Source of the DNA: Roseiarcus sp963794655
GTDB lineage: Bacteria > Pseudomonadota > Alphaproteobacteria > Rhizobiales > Beijerinckiaceae
Direction of reading: 5' to 3'
Length of the DNA stretch: 64,000 nt
NCBI GenBank assembly: GCA_963794655.1
Contig: CAWCEV010000006.1
Location: 1,984,001-2,048,000 of the forward strand
Positions 36,036 to 45,782 of the stretch are shown piece after piece. Position 1 is the first letter of the stretch. Every line of letters starts with the position of its first letter. A model generated the notes under the pieces. The model was not told the origin of the DNA and did not search any database. It saw nothing but the letters and a program-made list of their open reading frames with translations. Both the position numbers and the translations under genes were made by a program.

Positions 36036-36224
36036 ATGGATCAAGTGCATGAACGACCCGAAGCGGAGGACCGACCCGACGCACATGAAAGGCCGATCGT
36101 GACCGAATCCAACAAGGAGGCGGTGCGCGCGGGTCACACTGGCGACAATCTTCGCTACGTCCTCATCGGCAGCTGCGCGCTGGTCATCATCGCCTTCATC
36201 CTCGTCGCGCTGCTCGTGAAATAG
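36036..36224 (+). CDS. Small single-pass membrane protein
   Basis: 62 residues from an ATG preceded by GGGAGCACTCC. The acidic, hydrophilic first 38 residues (MDQVHERPEAEDRPDAHE) are followed by one transmembrane helix (YVLIGSCALVIIAFILVALL) ending in VK, probably with the N-terminus in the cytoplasm. No family recognised. It stands alone between the transglutaminase-like gene and the tandem repeat. Confidence 0.55.
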   Translation: MDQVHERPEAEDRPDAHERPIVTESNKEAVRAGHTGDNLRYVLIGSCALVIIAFILVALLVK

Positions 36225-36444
36225 AGGCGGGCTGAGTGGGGCGGGCACGAGCGCTGGCCCGCTCGGCCGACCGGGCCTGGCCAGGGTGCAGCCTCGATTT
36301 AGCTTGTGAAAATCAGAAATCCGTGTATCATGCTTCATGTCGCGGGGCCTGCCGCAAGACTGGCTTCCCCGCGGAGGAAAAGGCGGACAAAGGCGGACCT
36401 AGCTTTGGCGTAAGTCATTGAAAAGTAAGGACAGGCGCAGGAAT

Positions 36445-36552
36445 CTGGATTTGGTTTTTGTTGCGTCCGATTTGGTTTTTGTTGCGCCCGGGCTTTGATT
36501 TTGTTGCGGCCGCGCTTGGATTTCGTTGCGCGGGGCCTTTGATTTCGTTGCG
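36445..36552 (+). repeat. Five tandem 21-22-bp repeats upstream of the FAD monooxygenase gene
   Basis: Units ending in GTTGCG at 36465, 36486, 36508, 36530 and 36552 give periods of 21, 22, 22 and 22. The shared core is close to TTTGATTTTGTTGCG with a variable GC-rich linker. The last copy ends 21 bases before the ATG of the monooxygenase and just before its AAGGAG ribosome binding site. Two helical turns per unit would place all copies on one face of the DNA. Confidence 0.8.
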
Positions 36553-36573
36553 CCGGACCTCAAGGAGCCGGAC

Positions 36574-38091
36574 ATGAAAGAATGTGACGTCCTGGTGGTC
36601 GGGGCCGGTCCGACCGGCCTTGTCCTGGCCCTTTGGCTGACGAAGCTCGGGGCCAAGGCGCGCATCGTCGACAAGATGGCCGCCCCCGGGACCACCTCGC
36701 GCGCGCTCGCGATTCAGGCCCGCACGCTCGAACTCTACCGGCAGCTCGATCTCGCCGACGCCATTGTCGCACGGGCGCACGAAGTCCCAGCGGTCAATCT
36801 TTGGGCGCGCGGCAAGCGCGAGGCGCGCCTCGACTTCGGGCAAGTCGGCGTCGGACTGACGCCTTACCCCTCGCTGCGCATTTTTCCGCAGGACGAGCAC
36901 GAACGCCTGCTGATCGACCGGCTGCAGGCGAAGGACGTTTCGGTCGAGCGAGGGACGGAGCTTGTCGGTTATCGGGACGACGGCGGTCGCGTGGTCGCCG
37001 AGCTTCGCCATGCCGACGGCGATCAGGAAACGGTCGAGGCCGCCTACATCGCCGGCTGCGACGGAGCGCGCTCGCAAGTGCGGCAAACGATGGGCGTCGG
37101 CTTTCCGGGCGGCACGTACGATGAGCTTTTCTACGTCGCCGACGTCGTGGCCTCACGCCCGCCGATCGACGGCGAACTTCACGTCGACCTCGACGAGGCC
37201 GATTTTCTGGCGATCTTCCCGCTCGCGGGCGAAAGGCGCGCGCGGCTGGTCGGGACAGTGCGCGGCGAACGCGCCAGGCTCGGCGACCAGTTGCGGTTCG
37301 AGGACGTGAGCGATCGCGCGATCAACAATTTGAAGGTGAAGGTCGAGAAGACGAACTGGTTCTCGACCTACCATGTCCATCACCGGGTTGCGCAGAAGTT
37401 CCGCGCCGGCCGCGCGTTTCTGCTCGGCGACGCCGCGCATATCCACAGTCCGGCCGGCGGGCAGGGCATGAACACCGGAATTGGCGACGCCATCAATCTC
37501 GCCTGGAAGCTGAAAGCCGCGCTGGACGGGGCGCCCGACGCGCTCCTCGACAGCTACGAGACCGAGCGCATTGCTTTCGCCCGGCGGCTGGTGAAAACGA
37601 CGGACCAGGCGTTCACGGTCGCGACCGCTGACGGGGGGCTGGCGAACATAATCCGCGTCTGGATCGCCCCCGTCGCTCTGCAGGCCGCCCTGTCGTTCGA
37701 GGCGGCGAGGGAGTTTGCGTTCCGCACTGTGTCGCAGATCAACGTGAACTATCGCGCGAGCCCCGTCAGCCAGGGCAGGGCGGGCCACGTCCACGCCGGC
37801 GACCGAATGCCGTGGGCGGTTGTTGACGGGATCGACAATTATGACCGGCTCGCGAACATGGTCTGGCAGGCGCAGGTCTATGGCGTCGCGCTTCCCGAAC
37901 TCACGGCCGCATGCTCGGACAGGAAGCTGCCGCTGCAGACCTTCCCATGGGCGCCGGCATACGCGCGCGCCGGATTGGCCCAGAACGCCGTTTACCTGCT
38001 GCGTCCGGATACTTACGTCGGACTGGCGGACGAAACCGGGTCGGCCGAGGCGCTGAAAAGCTACTTGCGCAATGGGCCGGTGGCGAATTGA
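36574..38091 (+). CDS. FAD-dependent aromatic-ring monooxygenase (PheA/TfdB/MhpA-like)
   Basis: 505 residues from an ATG preceded by AAGGAG. The three flavin motifs are present: CDVLVVGAGPTGLVLALWLT (GxGxxG), AGCDGARSQVRQTMG (DG motif) and RAFLLGDAAHIHSPAGGQGM followed by NTGIGDAINLAWKL (GD motif). Class A flavoprotein hydroxylase acting on phenolic or aromatic compounds using NAD(P)H. It is monocistronic as far as can be seen, and the tandem repeats immediately upstream are its likely control region. Confidence 0.9.
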   Translation: MKECDVLVVGAGPTGLVLALWLTKLGAKARIVDKMAAPGTTSRALAIQARTLELYRQLDLADAIVARAHEVPAVNLWARGKREARLDFGQVGVGLTPYPSLRIFPQDEHERLLIDRLQAKDVSVERGTELVGYRDDGGRVVAELRHADGDQETVEAAYIAGCDGARSQVRQTMGVGFPGGTYDELFYVADVVASRPPIDGELHVDLDEADFLAIFPLAGERRARLVGTVRGERARLGDQLRFEDVSDRAINNLKVKVEKTNWFSTYHVHHRVAQKFRAGRAFLLGDAAHIHSPAGGQGMNTGIGDAINLAWKLKAALDGAPDALLDSYETERIAFARRLVKTTDQAFTVATADGGLANIIRVWIAPVALQAALSFEAAREFAFRTVSQINVNYRASPVSQGRAGHVHAGDRMPWAVVDGIDNYDRLANMVWQAQVYGVALPELTAACSDRKLPLQTFPWAPAYARAGLAQNAVYLLRPDTYVGLADETGSAEALKSYLRNGPVAN

Positions 38092-38246
38092 TGCTCGTGC
38101 GTGTTCCCGGCCGCATTGGAACGGCGAATTCGAACGAGACGGCGCAGGTTTGCGCGGGTCCGAAAGGCTTGCGCAACGGACGGCGTGCGGGCAGAGTGAG
38201 TTGGGCTGCTCCTGGGCGGCCCGCCAATTCGCGAAGGTGGGGCAGA

Positions 38247-38486
38247 ATGCGAATTGTCTTCCTGATCGGGATGCTCACGGCCCTGACCGGGTGCGGGAGT
38301 TACCGCGACGTCACCTTCCTCTACTATCCCAACGCGCCGCCAAGCGACCGATTCCCGCCTGCATACCGGTTCTACGCCGAGGCCAGTCGGGAATGCGCAA
38401 AATACGGAATGAGGGCGGTGCACAACTGGGACAACTACACCTTCGATTTTGAGCGGGTGAGGGTCAATTACACCTGCGTCCAGTGA
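38247..38486 (+). CDS. Small predicted lipoprotein
   Basis: 79 residues starting MRIVFLIGMLTALTGC, with a lipobox (LTALTGC). The mature part, about 64 residues, is rich in Tyr and aromatic residues (SYRDVTFLYYPNAPPSDRF, NWDNYTFDFERVRVNYTC) and has two further Cys. No family recognised. It lies between the monooxygenase and the convergent tonB gene. Confidence 0.6.
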   Translation: MRIVFLIGMLTALTGCGSYRDVTFLYYPNAPPSDRFPPAYRFYAEASRECAKYGMRAVHNWDNYTFDFERVRVNYTCVQ

Positions 38487-38526
38487 CCGCCTCGGTCCGG
38501 CAGGGGGTTGACCGAAAAGCTCCCGC

Positions 38527-39573
38527 CTAGCGCTTGCCGAAGTTGTAGGTCAGGTAGAGGGGCGACCAGTTCGGCGGCGCGGGATAAGGCGCCGCCGCCG
38601 CGATCGCCGCCATCACCGCCATGTCAAGATTGGGCGAGCCGCTCGAACTGATGAGCTTGCGGCCAACCAGATTGCCACCCTCGTCGACGTAGAAATCGAC
38701 CGCTCCCCGCCTGTTGGCGCTGTCGATGTGCAGTTCCGCGGTTTCGCGCAAATGCGACTTGATCATCCCGTAAACGACCGTGAGATAACGTGATTCCGCG
38801 TTGCCGGTGGCAACTGTGGAATGCTCGACTTCGCGCGCGAACTTGTACTGCGGCAGGTCCTCGATCGTAGGCAGCGCCTCTCCGGGCGGCGCCTTGGCGG
38901 GAGGCGTGGGCGCTGCCGGCGCGGCGGCCTTGGCGCTCTCATTATTCGGCTTCGGATTCTCGTCCGCCTGCAATTCTCCCTCCGGCGCTGGCTTAAGGTC
39001 ATGCGCGGCGGGCTCGGTCTGCGCCTTTTGCTCATCGGCGGGAGCTGGCGTCGGCGCCTGGGTTTCGCTCTTCGGCGGAGCGCCCGGGGTCGGAGGAGGG
39101 GGCGCCTGGGAGGCCGGGGCCTCAGTGGTCTTGTCCGGCAACTCGCGGTTGACCTTCTCCTTCGTTTCGGGCGCCGGCGCGTCGAACGCCGGCTTCTCCT
39201 CGAACGGCTTCGGGGGCGGCTTGGGCTTGTCTTCAGCCTGTTTCGGCTTGGGAGGCGGCGGTGGCGGCTCGACGACCACCTCGACCGGGATTTCCTGCAC
39301 CGCGGTCGGCGCCAAGGGCGGCCAAAGCTCGTAATAGACGAACAATCCAAGCGGAATCAGCAGGTGGAGCACAGCCGCAGCGACGAGTGCGACCGCCAAG
39401 CCTCTCCGCTCGGCGGGCGTCGGCGGATCGGGCGCGTCGAGGCGCTCGACCGGCTCGGCCGTGAAATCGGCCTCGGACAACAACGTAGCGGTCAGCGGCG
39501 ACCCCTTACCGCAGAAGCGCGGCGTCTTTCCTTGGCTGAATCGCTCCCGCCGGGTCAATGCCCAGATGGTCAC
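38527..39573 (-). CDS. TonB-family energy transducer
   Basis: 348 residues from a GTG (start uncertain; no ATG upstream of the membrane helix). One N-terminal transmembrane helix (RGLAVALVAAAVLHLLIPLG). A long Pro/Lys/Glu/Ala-rich periplasmic spacer at about 95-235 (EPPPPPPKPKQAEDKPKPPP) follows. The C-terminal TonB domain has GAVDFYVDEGGNLVGRKLIS and SGSPNLDMAVMAAIAAAAPY. It links ExbBD proton motive force to outer membrane receptors. No exbB/exbD in the window. Short hydrophilic N-terminal cytoplasmic part of about 50 residues is unusual. Confidence 0.85.
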   Translation of the reverse strand: MTIWALTRRERFSQGKTPRFCGKGSPLTATLLSEADFTAEPVERLDAPDPPTPAERRGLAVALVAAAVLHLLIPLGLFVYYELWPPLAPTAVQEIPVEVVVEPPPPPPKPKQAEDKPKPPPKPFEEKPAFDAPAPETKEKVNRELPDKTTEAPASQAPPPPTPGAPPKSETQAPTPAPADEQKAQTEPAAHDLKPAPEGELQADENPKPNNESAKAAAPAAPTPPAKAPPGEALPTIEDLPQYKFAREVEHSTVATGNAESRYLTVVYGMIKSHLRETAELHIDSANRRGAVDFYVDEGGNLVGRKLISSSGSPNLDMAVMAAIAAAAPYPAPPNWSPLYLTYNFGKR

Positions 39574-39639
39574 TTTGCCGCGCGCCCCGATTGGCGTATG
39601 CGTCGGCGAACGAAGCAGGCCGGCGACGAAATAAGCGAG

Positions 39640-40506
39640 ATGGGCTTGAACCTGCTCTCCCGATTGGACGCAGAGACCGCGAGGGGGCGCGCGCCGCGCG
39701 CGCTCGTATTCGATTCAGGACTCGGGGGTCTTTCGGTATTGGCCGAAGTCCGACGGCTGAGGCCTGACGTTGGGATTGTCTACGCCGCTGACGACGCAGG
39801 CTTTCCTTACGGCCGGCTCGGCGAGGACGCCCTCGTCTCCCGGGTGCTGGAGGTAATGGCGCCTATCATAGGGCTCGCCGAACCCGACGTCGTCGTCGTC
39901 GCCTGCAGTACCGCCTCGACCCTCGCTCTCCCCCCGCTGAGGGCCGCCTATCCTCGCCTGCCGTTCGTCGGCACCGTACCGGCGATCAAGCCGGCGGCGG
40001 CCGCGTCGCGATCGGGCATGATCAGCGTACTGGCGACCCGCGGCACGGTGGCGCGCGACTATACCCACGCGCTGGTCCGCGATCATGCCGCGGATTGTGA
40101 AGTAACGTTGGTCGGGTCTTCGCTTCTTGCCATAATCGCCGAACGGATTCTGCGCGGGGAAACGGTGGAGGATTCCGAGATCACGCACGAGATCGCCCCG
40201 TGTTTCGTCGAACGCGAGGGCCGGCGTACCGACCAGATCGTGCTTGCGTGTACCCATTTTCCACTCATCGTCGATCGGCTCGAGCGGCTTGCGCCCTGGC
40301 CGGTCGGCTTCGTCGATCCTGCGCCCGCGATCGCGCGCCGCCTCGACGCGCTTATCGCTGCAGCGAGGCCAGAGGCGCCGCCGACGCATGAAGGAGCCGC
40401 GATCTTCACCAGCGGCGAAGCTCCGCCGCCGGCGCTGCAAAAGACCTTGCGTCGTTACGGGTTGACGTTTACGCCGACCGCGATCAACGCCTCGCCTCCG
40501 GCCTGA
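39640..40506 (+). CDS. murI: Glutamate racemase
   Basis: 288 residues from the ATG at 39640; the same frame is open back to 38821 but that part is tonB antisense. MurI features: ALVFDSGLGGLSVLAEVRRL, VYAADDAGFPYGRLGEDAL, catalytic Cys in VVVACSTASTLALPPL and second catalytic Cys with His in QIVLACTHFPLIVDRLERLA. Provides D-glutamate for peptidoglycan. The frame ends 35 bases before pepN. Confidence 0.92.
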   Translation: MGLNLLSRLDAETARGRAPRALVFDSGLGGLSVLAEVRRLRPDVGIVYAADDAGFPYGRLGEDALVSRVLEVMAPIIGLAEPDVVVVACSTASTLALPPLRAAYPRLPFVGTVPAIKPAAAASRSGMISVLATRGTVARDYTHALVRDHAADCEVTLVGSSLLAIIAERILRGETVEDSEITHEIAPCFVEREGRRTDQIVLACTHFPLIVDRLERLAPWPVGFVDPAPAIARRLDALIAAARPEAPPTHEGAAIFTSGEAPPPALQKTLRRYGLTFTPTAINASPPA

Positions 40507-40541
40507 TCACCAGTGAAGGCCAGGACTCGGAAAGGCCGCCC

Positions 40542-42596
40542 ATGCGCACATCGGTCGGACAGCCAGTTCGCCTCGCCGATTATCGCCCGCCCGACTATCT
40601 GATCGATCTTGTGGACCTAGATGTATCGCTTGATATTCATGCGACCCGGGTCGTCTCGACCTTGTCGCTCCGGCCCAATCCCGCTGGCCGGGAGGGCGCC
40701 GCGCTGGAACTCGACGGCGATGAGCTTCTGTTCATCTCGGCGAGGTTAGACGGCGCGCCGCTCGACGAGTCCGATTTCGGGGCAAGTCCCTCTCAATTTC
40801 TGTTGCACCGGCCGCCGCCGCGCCCCTTCAAACTGAAGATCGAGACGCGGCTCGATCCTGCCGCCAATACCAAGCTCATGGGTCTCTATCGCACCGGTTC
40901 GGCATATTGCACCCAGTGCGAGGCCGAGGGCTTTCGGCGCATCACCTATTTCCTCGACCGTCCGGACGTCCTCTCGACCTACCGGGTGCGGGTCGAGGCG
41001 GATCGGGGCGAGGCGCCAGTCCTGCTCTCCAACGGCAATATCGAGGCCACGGGCGAGGCCGACCTCCCCGGCCGCCATTACGCCGTCTGGCGGGATCCCC
41101 ACAAGAAACCGTGCTATCTGTTCGCACTCGTCGCCGGCGACCTCGGCCATATCGACAACTCGTTCGTCACCGCATCCGGCCGCAATGTCGCGCTCGCGAT
41201 CTACGTGGAACATGGCCGCGAGGACCGCGCCCGCTACGCGATGGGCGCGCTCAAGCGATCGATGGCATGGGACGAACAGGCTTACGGGCGCGAATATGAT
41301 CTCGACGTCTTCAACATCGTCGCCGTCTCCGACTTCAATATGGGCGCGATGGAGAACAAGGGCCTCAACGTCTTCAATGACAAATACGTGCTCGCGTCGC
41401 CGGATACGGCGACCGACGACGATTACGCGAGCATCGAGGGGGTGATCGCCCACGAGTATTTTCACAACTGGACGGGCAATCGGGTGACCTGCCGGGACTG
41501 GTTCCAACTGTGCCTCAAAGAGGGACTGACCGTCTTCCGCGATCAGGAGTTTTCCGGTGACATGCGCTCGGCGCCGGTCGAGCGCATCAGCGACGTTCGG
41601 ACGCTGCGCGCTGCGCAATTCCCCGAGGACGCCGGGCCGCTGGCGCACAACGTCCGGCCCGAGGTCTATCACGAGATCAGCAACTTCTACACTGCGACGG
41701 TCTACCAGAAAGGCGCCGAGGTCATCCGGATGCTGAAGCGCTTGATCGGCGCGGACGCCTTCCGCAACGGTATGGACCTTTATTTTGCGCGCTTCGACGG
41801 TCATGCAGCGACAATTGAGGAGTTTATTGCCTGTTTCGAGACGGTTTCAGGCCGCGATCTCACCCTCTTCATGCGCTGGTACAGTCAGGCGGGCACTCCC
41901 AAGGTGACGATTCGCACCGACTACGACGCCGCGGCTAAGACTTACCGGCTGGACATCGGCCAGTCGATCGCGCCGACGCCGGGACAGGCGGCGAAGTTGC
42001 CGGCCACGATGCCGGTTGCGCTCGGACTAATCGGGCCAAACGGCGGCGACCTGACGCTCTCGTCGTCGGACGCGACCGCCAGCGAGCTCGCGAGCGGCGT
42101 GTTCGAGCTCAAGGATGCGCGGCGGTCGATCGTCTTTCGGGATGTGCCTCAGCGGCCGACGTTATCTTTCCTCCGCGGATTCTCGGCGCCGGTGCGGGTG
42201 GAGGACGATCTGACTGAGGAAGACCTGATCGTACTTTCGCGGCATGACAGCGACAACTTCAACCGCTGGCAATCATTACAGAGTCTGGGGACACGAGTCC
42301 TCATTCGGGGTGTGAGCGCCATTCGAGCTGGGCGCGCGCCGGAGCGGGACAGCGGACTGGCCTCGGCATTCGGCGCGCTGATCGAGGACGCGCGAGCCGG
42401 CCGCATTGATCACGCCTTCGCCGCGCTGGCGATGAGCATTCCGACGGAGGCCGACACGGCGCGCGAGATCGGCAAGGATGTCGATCCGGATGCGATCTAC
42501 ATGGCGCGCAAGACCATGCGCGGCGCGCTCGGGCGCGCTCATGCTCGCGACCTCGCCGCCCTTCACGCCGGGCTTGCCGAACTCCTCGCCGTTTAG
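40542..42596 (+). CDS. pepN: Aminopeptidase N, catalytic part; frame ends early
   Basis: 684 residues of the gamma-proteobacterial/alphaproteobacterial-type M1 aminopeptidase. GAMENKGLNVFNDKYVLASP (about 268) and the zinc site VIAHEYFHNWTGNR (about 303) with the distant Glu are intact. Family members are about 870-890 residues. The reading frame stops at a TAG at 42594, while the missing C-terminal helical domain continues in the +1 frame (42577-43200). The full span of 2659 bases is 886 codons plus one base, so one extra nucleotide near 42580-42592 explains it. Could be a sequencing error, a true mutation or a +1 frameshift. Confidence 0.9.
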   Translation: MRTSVGQPVRLADYRPPDYLIDLVDLDVSLDIHATRVVSTLSLRPNPAGREGAALELDGDELLFISARLDGAPLDESDFGASPSQFLLHRPPPRPFKLKIETRLDPAANTKLMGLYRTGSAYCTQCEAEGFRRITYFLDRPDVLSTYRVRVEADRGEAPVLLSNGNIEATGEADLPGRHYAVWRDPHKKPCYLFALVAGDLGHIDNSFVTASGRNVALAIYVEHGREDRARYAMGALKRSMAWDEQAYGREYDLDVFNIVAVSDFNMGAMENKGLNVFNDKYVLASPDTATDDDYASIEGVIAHEYFHNWTGNRVTCRDWFQLCLKEGLTVFRDQEFSGDMRSAPVERISDVRTLRAAQFPEDAGPLAHNVRPEVYHEISNFYTATVYQKGAEVIRMLKRLIGADAFRNGMDLYFARFDGHAATIEEFIACFETVSGRDLTLFMRWYSQAGTPKVTIRTDYDAAAKTYRLDIGQSIAPTPGQAAKLPATMPVALGLIGPNGGDLTLSSSDATASELASGVFELKDARRSIVFRDVPQRPTLSFLRGFSAPVRVEDDLTEEDLIVLSRHDSDNFNRWQSLQSLGTRVLIRGVSAIRAGRAPERDSGLASAFGALIEDARAGRIDHAFAALAMSIPTEADTAREIGKDVDPDAIYMARKTMRGALGRAHARDLAALHAGLAELLAV

Positions 42597-43200
42597 CCCC
42601 GACGCCAAGGCAGCCGGCCGCCGCGCCCTTCGCAACGTCGCTCTCAGCCTGTTTGTCGACGGAGACGTGATCGAGGGACTGGAACTCGCCCATCGCCAGC
42701 TGGCCGAGGCGGACAACATGACCGAGCGCCTCGGCGCGCTGACCGCGATCGCCTTGAAGCCGGACGACGCGCGCGAACATGCGCTAGACGCGTTCGGCCG
42801 GCGCTACGCGATGGAGCCGCTGATTCTCGACAAATGGTTCGCGCTCCAGGCGTTGATTCCCGAGCCCGGGACGCTCGATAGGGTGCGCGCGCTGATGAGC
42901 CACCGCGGGTTTTCGCTCGCCAATCCCAATCGCGTCCGGGCGCTGATCGGCGGTTTCACCGCCAACCAGACGCAATTCAATCGACCTGACGGAGCGGGGT
43001 TTAAGCTGCTCGAAGAGATAGTGGTCTTTCTCGACCCGACAAACCCCCAGATCGCGGCGCGACTATTGACCGCAATGCGGTCGTGGCGGTCGCTGGAGGA
43101 GGTGCGCCGCGGCCATGCTGAAGCGATGCTGAGGCGGATTGCCGCGCAAGCGTCGCTGTCGCCGGATGTGCGCGACATTGTGACTCGGAGCCTCAGTTGA
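42577..43200 (+). pseudogene. pepN: Aminopeptidase N C-terminal domain in shifted frame
   Basis: About 207 residues that complete the M1 aminopeptidase: SPFSPDAKAAGRRALRNVAL, ALTAIALKPDDAREHALDAF, KWFALQALIPEPGTLDRVRA and SHRGFSLANPNRVRALIGGF. These are the usual end-domain stretches of PepN. There is no ribosome binding site of its own. It is in the +1 frame relative to 40542-42596 and joins it without loss of conserved residues. Confidence 0.85.
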
Positions 43201-43406
43201 GCTCATCGGCTGATCCCGCGTGGCCAAGCCCGTCCGCTGGCTACCGGATTACACCCGATTCTCTCCTAGCCCCCGTTCGGCCACATTTTTTCTGCCGCGC
43301 CCCTGTCAAGGCCTAGACAAAGATTCGCACAAGGATTCTTATCGTGGTGATTCGGGCCTAAAGGCGGCTGCCCGAGTGTCATTTGTGGCGAAGTCTGGGA
43401 AGGGCG

Positions 43407-45782
43407 ATGACGCGTGTGAGCGCGGCAAACGGGGGCGCTTGTCCGGAAGGGCCAGCCCGAGCGTTGAGCGGGGACGCGGCGCTTCGGTTCGCCGCGGCGT
43501 GGACGCGCCGATCAATCCAGGCGATCCAGCGCGCGGATTTTCGAATTCTCGCCGCGAGCGTTCGCCGGCGGGTCAATCCGTCGGCAGTTTCGATTGCCAT
43601 CGCAGTCGCGATCGTCGGCATTATCGCGCTGACGGTTCAGCACCTGCGCGTTGAACGTCGCTTGGCGCTCGATGCCGCCGTGCGCGAGATCGACATTCGC
43701 GCCAGCCTCCTTGTCCAGCGGCTCAATGCGGCCCTCTTGGCCGATCCGCAAGGGTCGGAGGCCGAAATCTTCCGAAATGTGCTCGAGGCCCATCCCGAGG
43801 AAGGGTTCAGCCAATCGATCCTCATGGACCATACGGGGCGTCTGGTCGAGTTCGACCGGACGCAGGCCGCATCCAAACCGCCGCTCGCCACTCTGCTCGG
43901 CGACCGCAAAGCCGCCAACGCAGCCGGCGATTGGGGCGGCGTAGTCAAGTTCCAGACCGAGCGCGGCGAGGAACAATTTGCTGCCGTGCGGACGCTATCG
44001 CGGGCCTCGGCAAAAGTAGCGTTTGCTTCGCCGGTCGGTCTTCATCTCTCGGCTTGGCGCCGCACCGCGCTGGTGACGTTGTTCCTGCTCGCCTCGATCA
44101 TCGCACTTATCGGCGCGGGGGCGGGCCTCTACGCCATCGACGCCCGACGCAAGCGCAAGCGTGTTCGCGACGAGCGCGCGCTGCGCGCCCGGGTCGACCT
44201 CGCGCTCAATCGCGGGCGTTGCGGCCTCTGGACGTGGGATTTGGGGAGCGGTCGCATCCATTGGTCGGCCTCAATGTTCGGCCTCCTGGAACTCGAGGAG
44301 GGGCCGAGCCATTGGACGATTTCCGACCTGCAGGGCCTTATGCACCCTGACGACGAGGCCCTGGAGACGATCGCGCGGATCGCCGCCGAGCGGCGCGGTG
44401 AGTGCATCGACGTCGAGTTCCGCATGCGGGCGGCGGACGGACGCTGGGTTTGGCTTCGCAAGCGGGCGGATATCGTCGAGGATGAGGAGACCGGCGAGGC
44501 GAGCCTAATTGGCATCGCCTTCGACGTGACCGAGCGCAAACGCGAAGCCGAACTTTCGGCGACTGCGGACCAGCGCCTGCGCGATGCGATCGAGGCGATT
44601 TCCGAGGCCTTCGTCCTCCGAGATTCGAGCAACCGGCTGGTGCTGTGCAACTCGAAATATCGGGGACTGCTCGATCAGGCCCGAGAGGCGGGACAGCCTC
44701 CCCACCGCCGCGCAACGCTTGCCGCTCCGGGAACCCACGCTCTCGCTCATGGCGTGTTGGGCGCTGCGGGTGACAGCGCACCTGTCGGCGACTCGCGGAC
44801 CTACGAGGCGCGCCTCGACGACGGGCGCTGGCTGCAGGTCAACGAGCGCCGCACCCGCGACGGCGGCTATGTTTCGGTGGGCGCAGATATTACGGCGCTA
44901 AAGGAACATGAGCAGCAACTCATGAATTCCGAGCGCCTTCTGCTCGCCACTGTGGCTCAGCTCAAGCAGTCGCGGCGATCGCTCGAGGAACAAGCGCAGC
45001 AGCTCGCTGATCTCGCCGAACGCTATCACGAGCAGAAATCGCGAGCGGAGGCGGCCAACCGCGCCAAGGCGGAGTTTCTCGCCAACATGAGCCATGAGCT
45101 GCGCACGCCGCTCAACGCCATCATTGGCTTCTCACAGCTGATGGAAAGCCAGACCTTCGGGCCGTTGGGATCGCAGAAGTACCGAGACTACTGCGCACAT
45201 ATTCTCGCCGGCGGCGAATATCTCCTGCATGTGGTCAGCGACGTTCTCGACATGGCGCGGCTCGAAGCGGGCCGCGAGCGCCTTTCCTATGCACGATTTC
45301 GCGCGGAGCAGGCCGTGAGCCGGGCGGTGCTCGACATCGCGCCGACGGCGCGCGAGAAGCGAATCGCCGTCACAATAGAGGTTGGCCCGGACGTGACGAT
45401 TGAAGCGGACCCTCTTGCGGTCGAGCGGATCCTCACCACGCTTATGCGAAATGCGGTGAAATTCGCGCCCGAAGGCGGCGAAATTTCCATCGGCGCGGCG
45501 GCCGTCGGAGAACTGGTCCATTTCATTGTCGAGGATAACGGCCCGGGCGTCACCGGCCAGGAGGTCGTGCGCCTGGGCCGGCCCTTCGAGCAGGGCGATG
45601 TCGTCTTGGCCAATGGCATGAAGGGATCAGGGCTCGGCCTCGCTATCGCCAACTCGTTGGTCGAATTGCACGGGGGGACGCTGCGACTTCAGTCCCAGGC
45701 CGGCGCAGGCGCGGCCGCGGTTGTCTCCCTGCCGAAAGTTCAGCCGAGCCCCCGCGCCCTGGCGATGGCGCAGGTGGCGTGA
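43407..45782 (+). CDS. PAS-domain sensor histidine kinase (PleC/PdhS-like)
   Basis: 791 residues from an ATG preceded by GGAAGG. Two membrane helices (VSIAIAVAIVGIIALTV and ALVTLFLLASIIALIGAGAG) bracket a periplasmic sensor region. A PAS domain (RGRCGLWTWDLGSGRIHWSA), a second PAS-like domain and a coiled coil follow. The HisKA motif FLANMSHELRTPLNAIIGFS is next to MESQTFGPLGSQKYRDYC, typical of PleC/DivJ/PdhS kinases. The ATPase domain has N (LMRNAVKFAPEGGEI), G1 (EDNGPGV) and G2 (GSGLGLAI). No response regulator is adjacent. Confidence 0.88.
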   Translation: MTRVSAANGGACPEGPARALSGDAALRFAAAWTRRSIQAIQRADFRILAASVRRRVNPSAVSIAIAVAIVGIIALTVQHLRVERRLALDAAVREIDIRASLLVQRLNAALLADPQGSEAEIFRNVLEAHPEEGFSQSILMDHTGRLVEFDRTQAASKPPLATLLGDRKAANAAGDWGGVVKFQTERGEEQFAAVRTLSRASAKVAFASPVGLHLSAWRRTALVTLFLLASIIALIGAGAGLYAIDARRKRKRVRDERALRARVDLALNRGRCGLWTWDLGSGRIHWSASMFGLLELEEGPSHWTISDLQGLMHPDDEALETIARIAAERRGECIDVEFRMRAADGRWVWLRKRADIVEDEETGEASLIGIAFDVTERKREAELSATADQRLRDAIEAISEAFVLRDSSNRLVLCNSKYRGLLDQAREAGQPPHRRATLAAPGTHALAHGVLGAAGDSAPVGDSRTYEARLDDGRWLQVNERRTRDGGYVSVGADITALKEHEQQLMNSERLLLATVAQLKQSRRSLEEQAQQLADLAERYHEQKSRAEAANRAKAEFLANMSHELRTPLNAIIGFSQLMESQTFGPLGSQKYRDYCAHILAGGEYLLHVVSDVLDMARLEAGRERLSYARFRAEQAVSRAVLDIAPTAREKRIAVTIEVGPDVTIEADPLAVERILTTLMRNAVKFAPEGGEISIGAAAVGELVHFIVEDNGPGVTGQEVVRLGRPFEQGDVVLANGMKGSGLGLAIANSLVELHGGTLRLQSQAGAGAAAVVSLPKVQPSPRALAMAQVA

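Noticed and set aside
36445..36552. Tandem repeats considered as a CRISPR array
   Set aside because: Units are contiguous with 6-8-base variable linkers, no spacers of 30 bases and no cas genes.
38821..39639. N-terminal extension of the murI frame
   Set aside because: Overlaps tonB antisense and is Arg/Gly low complexity; MurI homology begins just after 39640.
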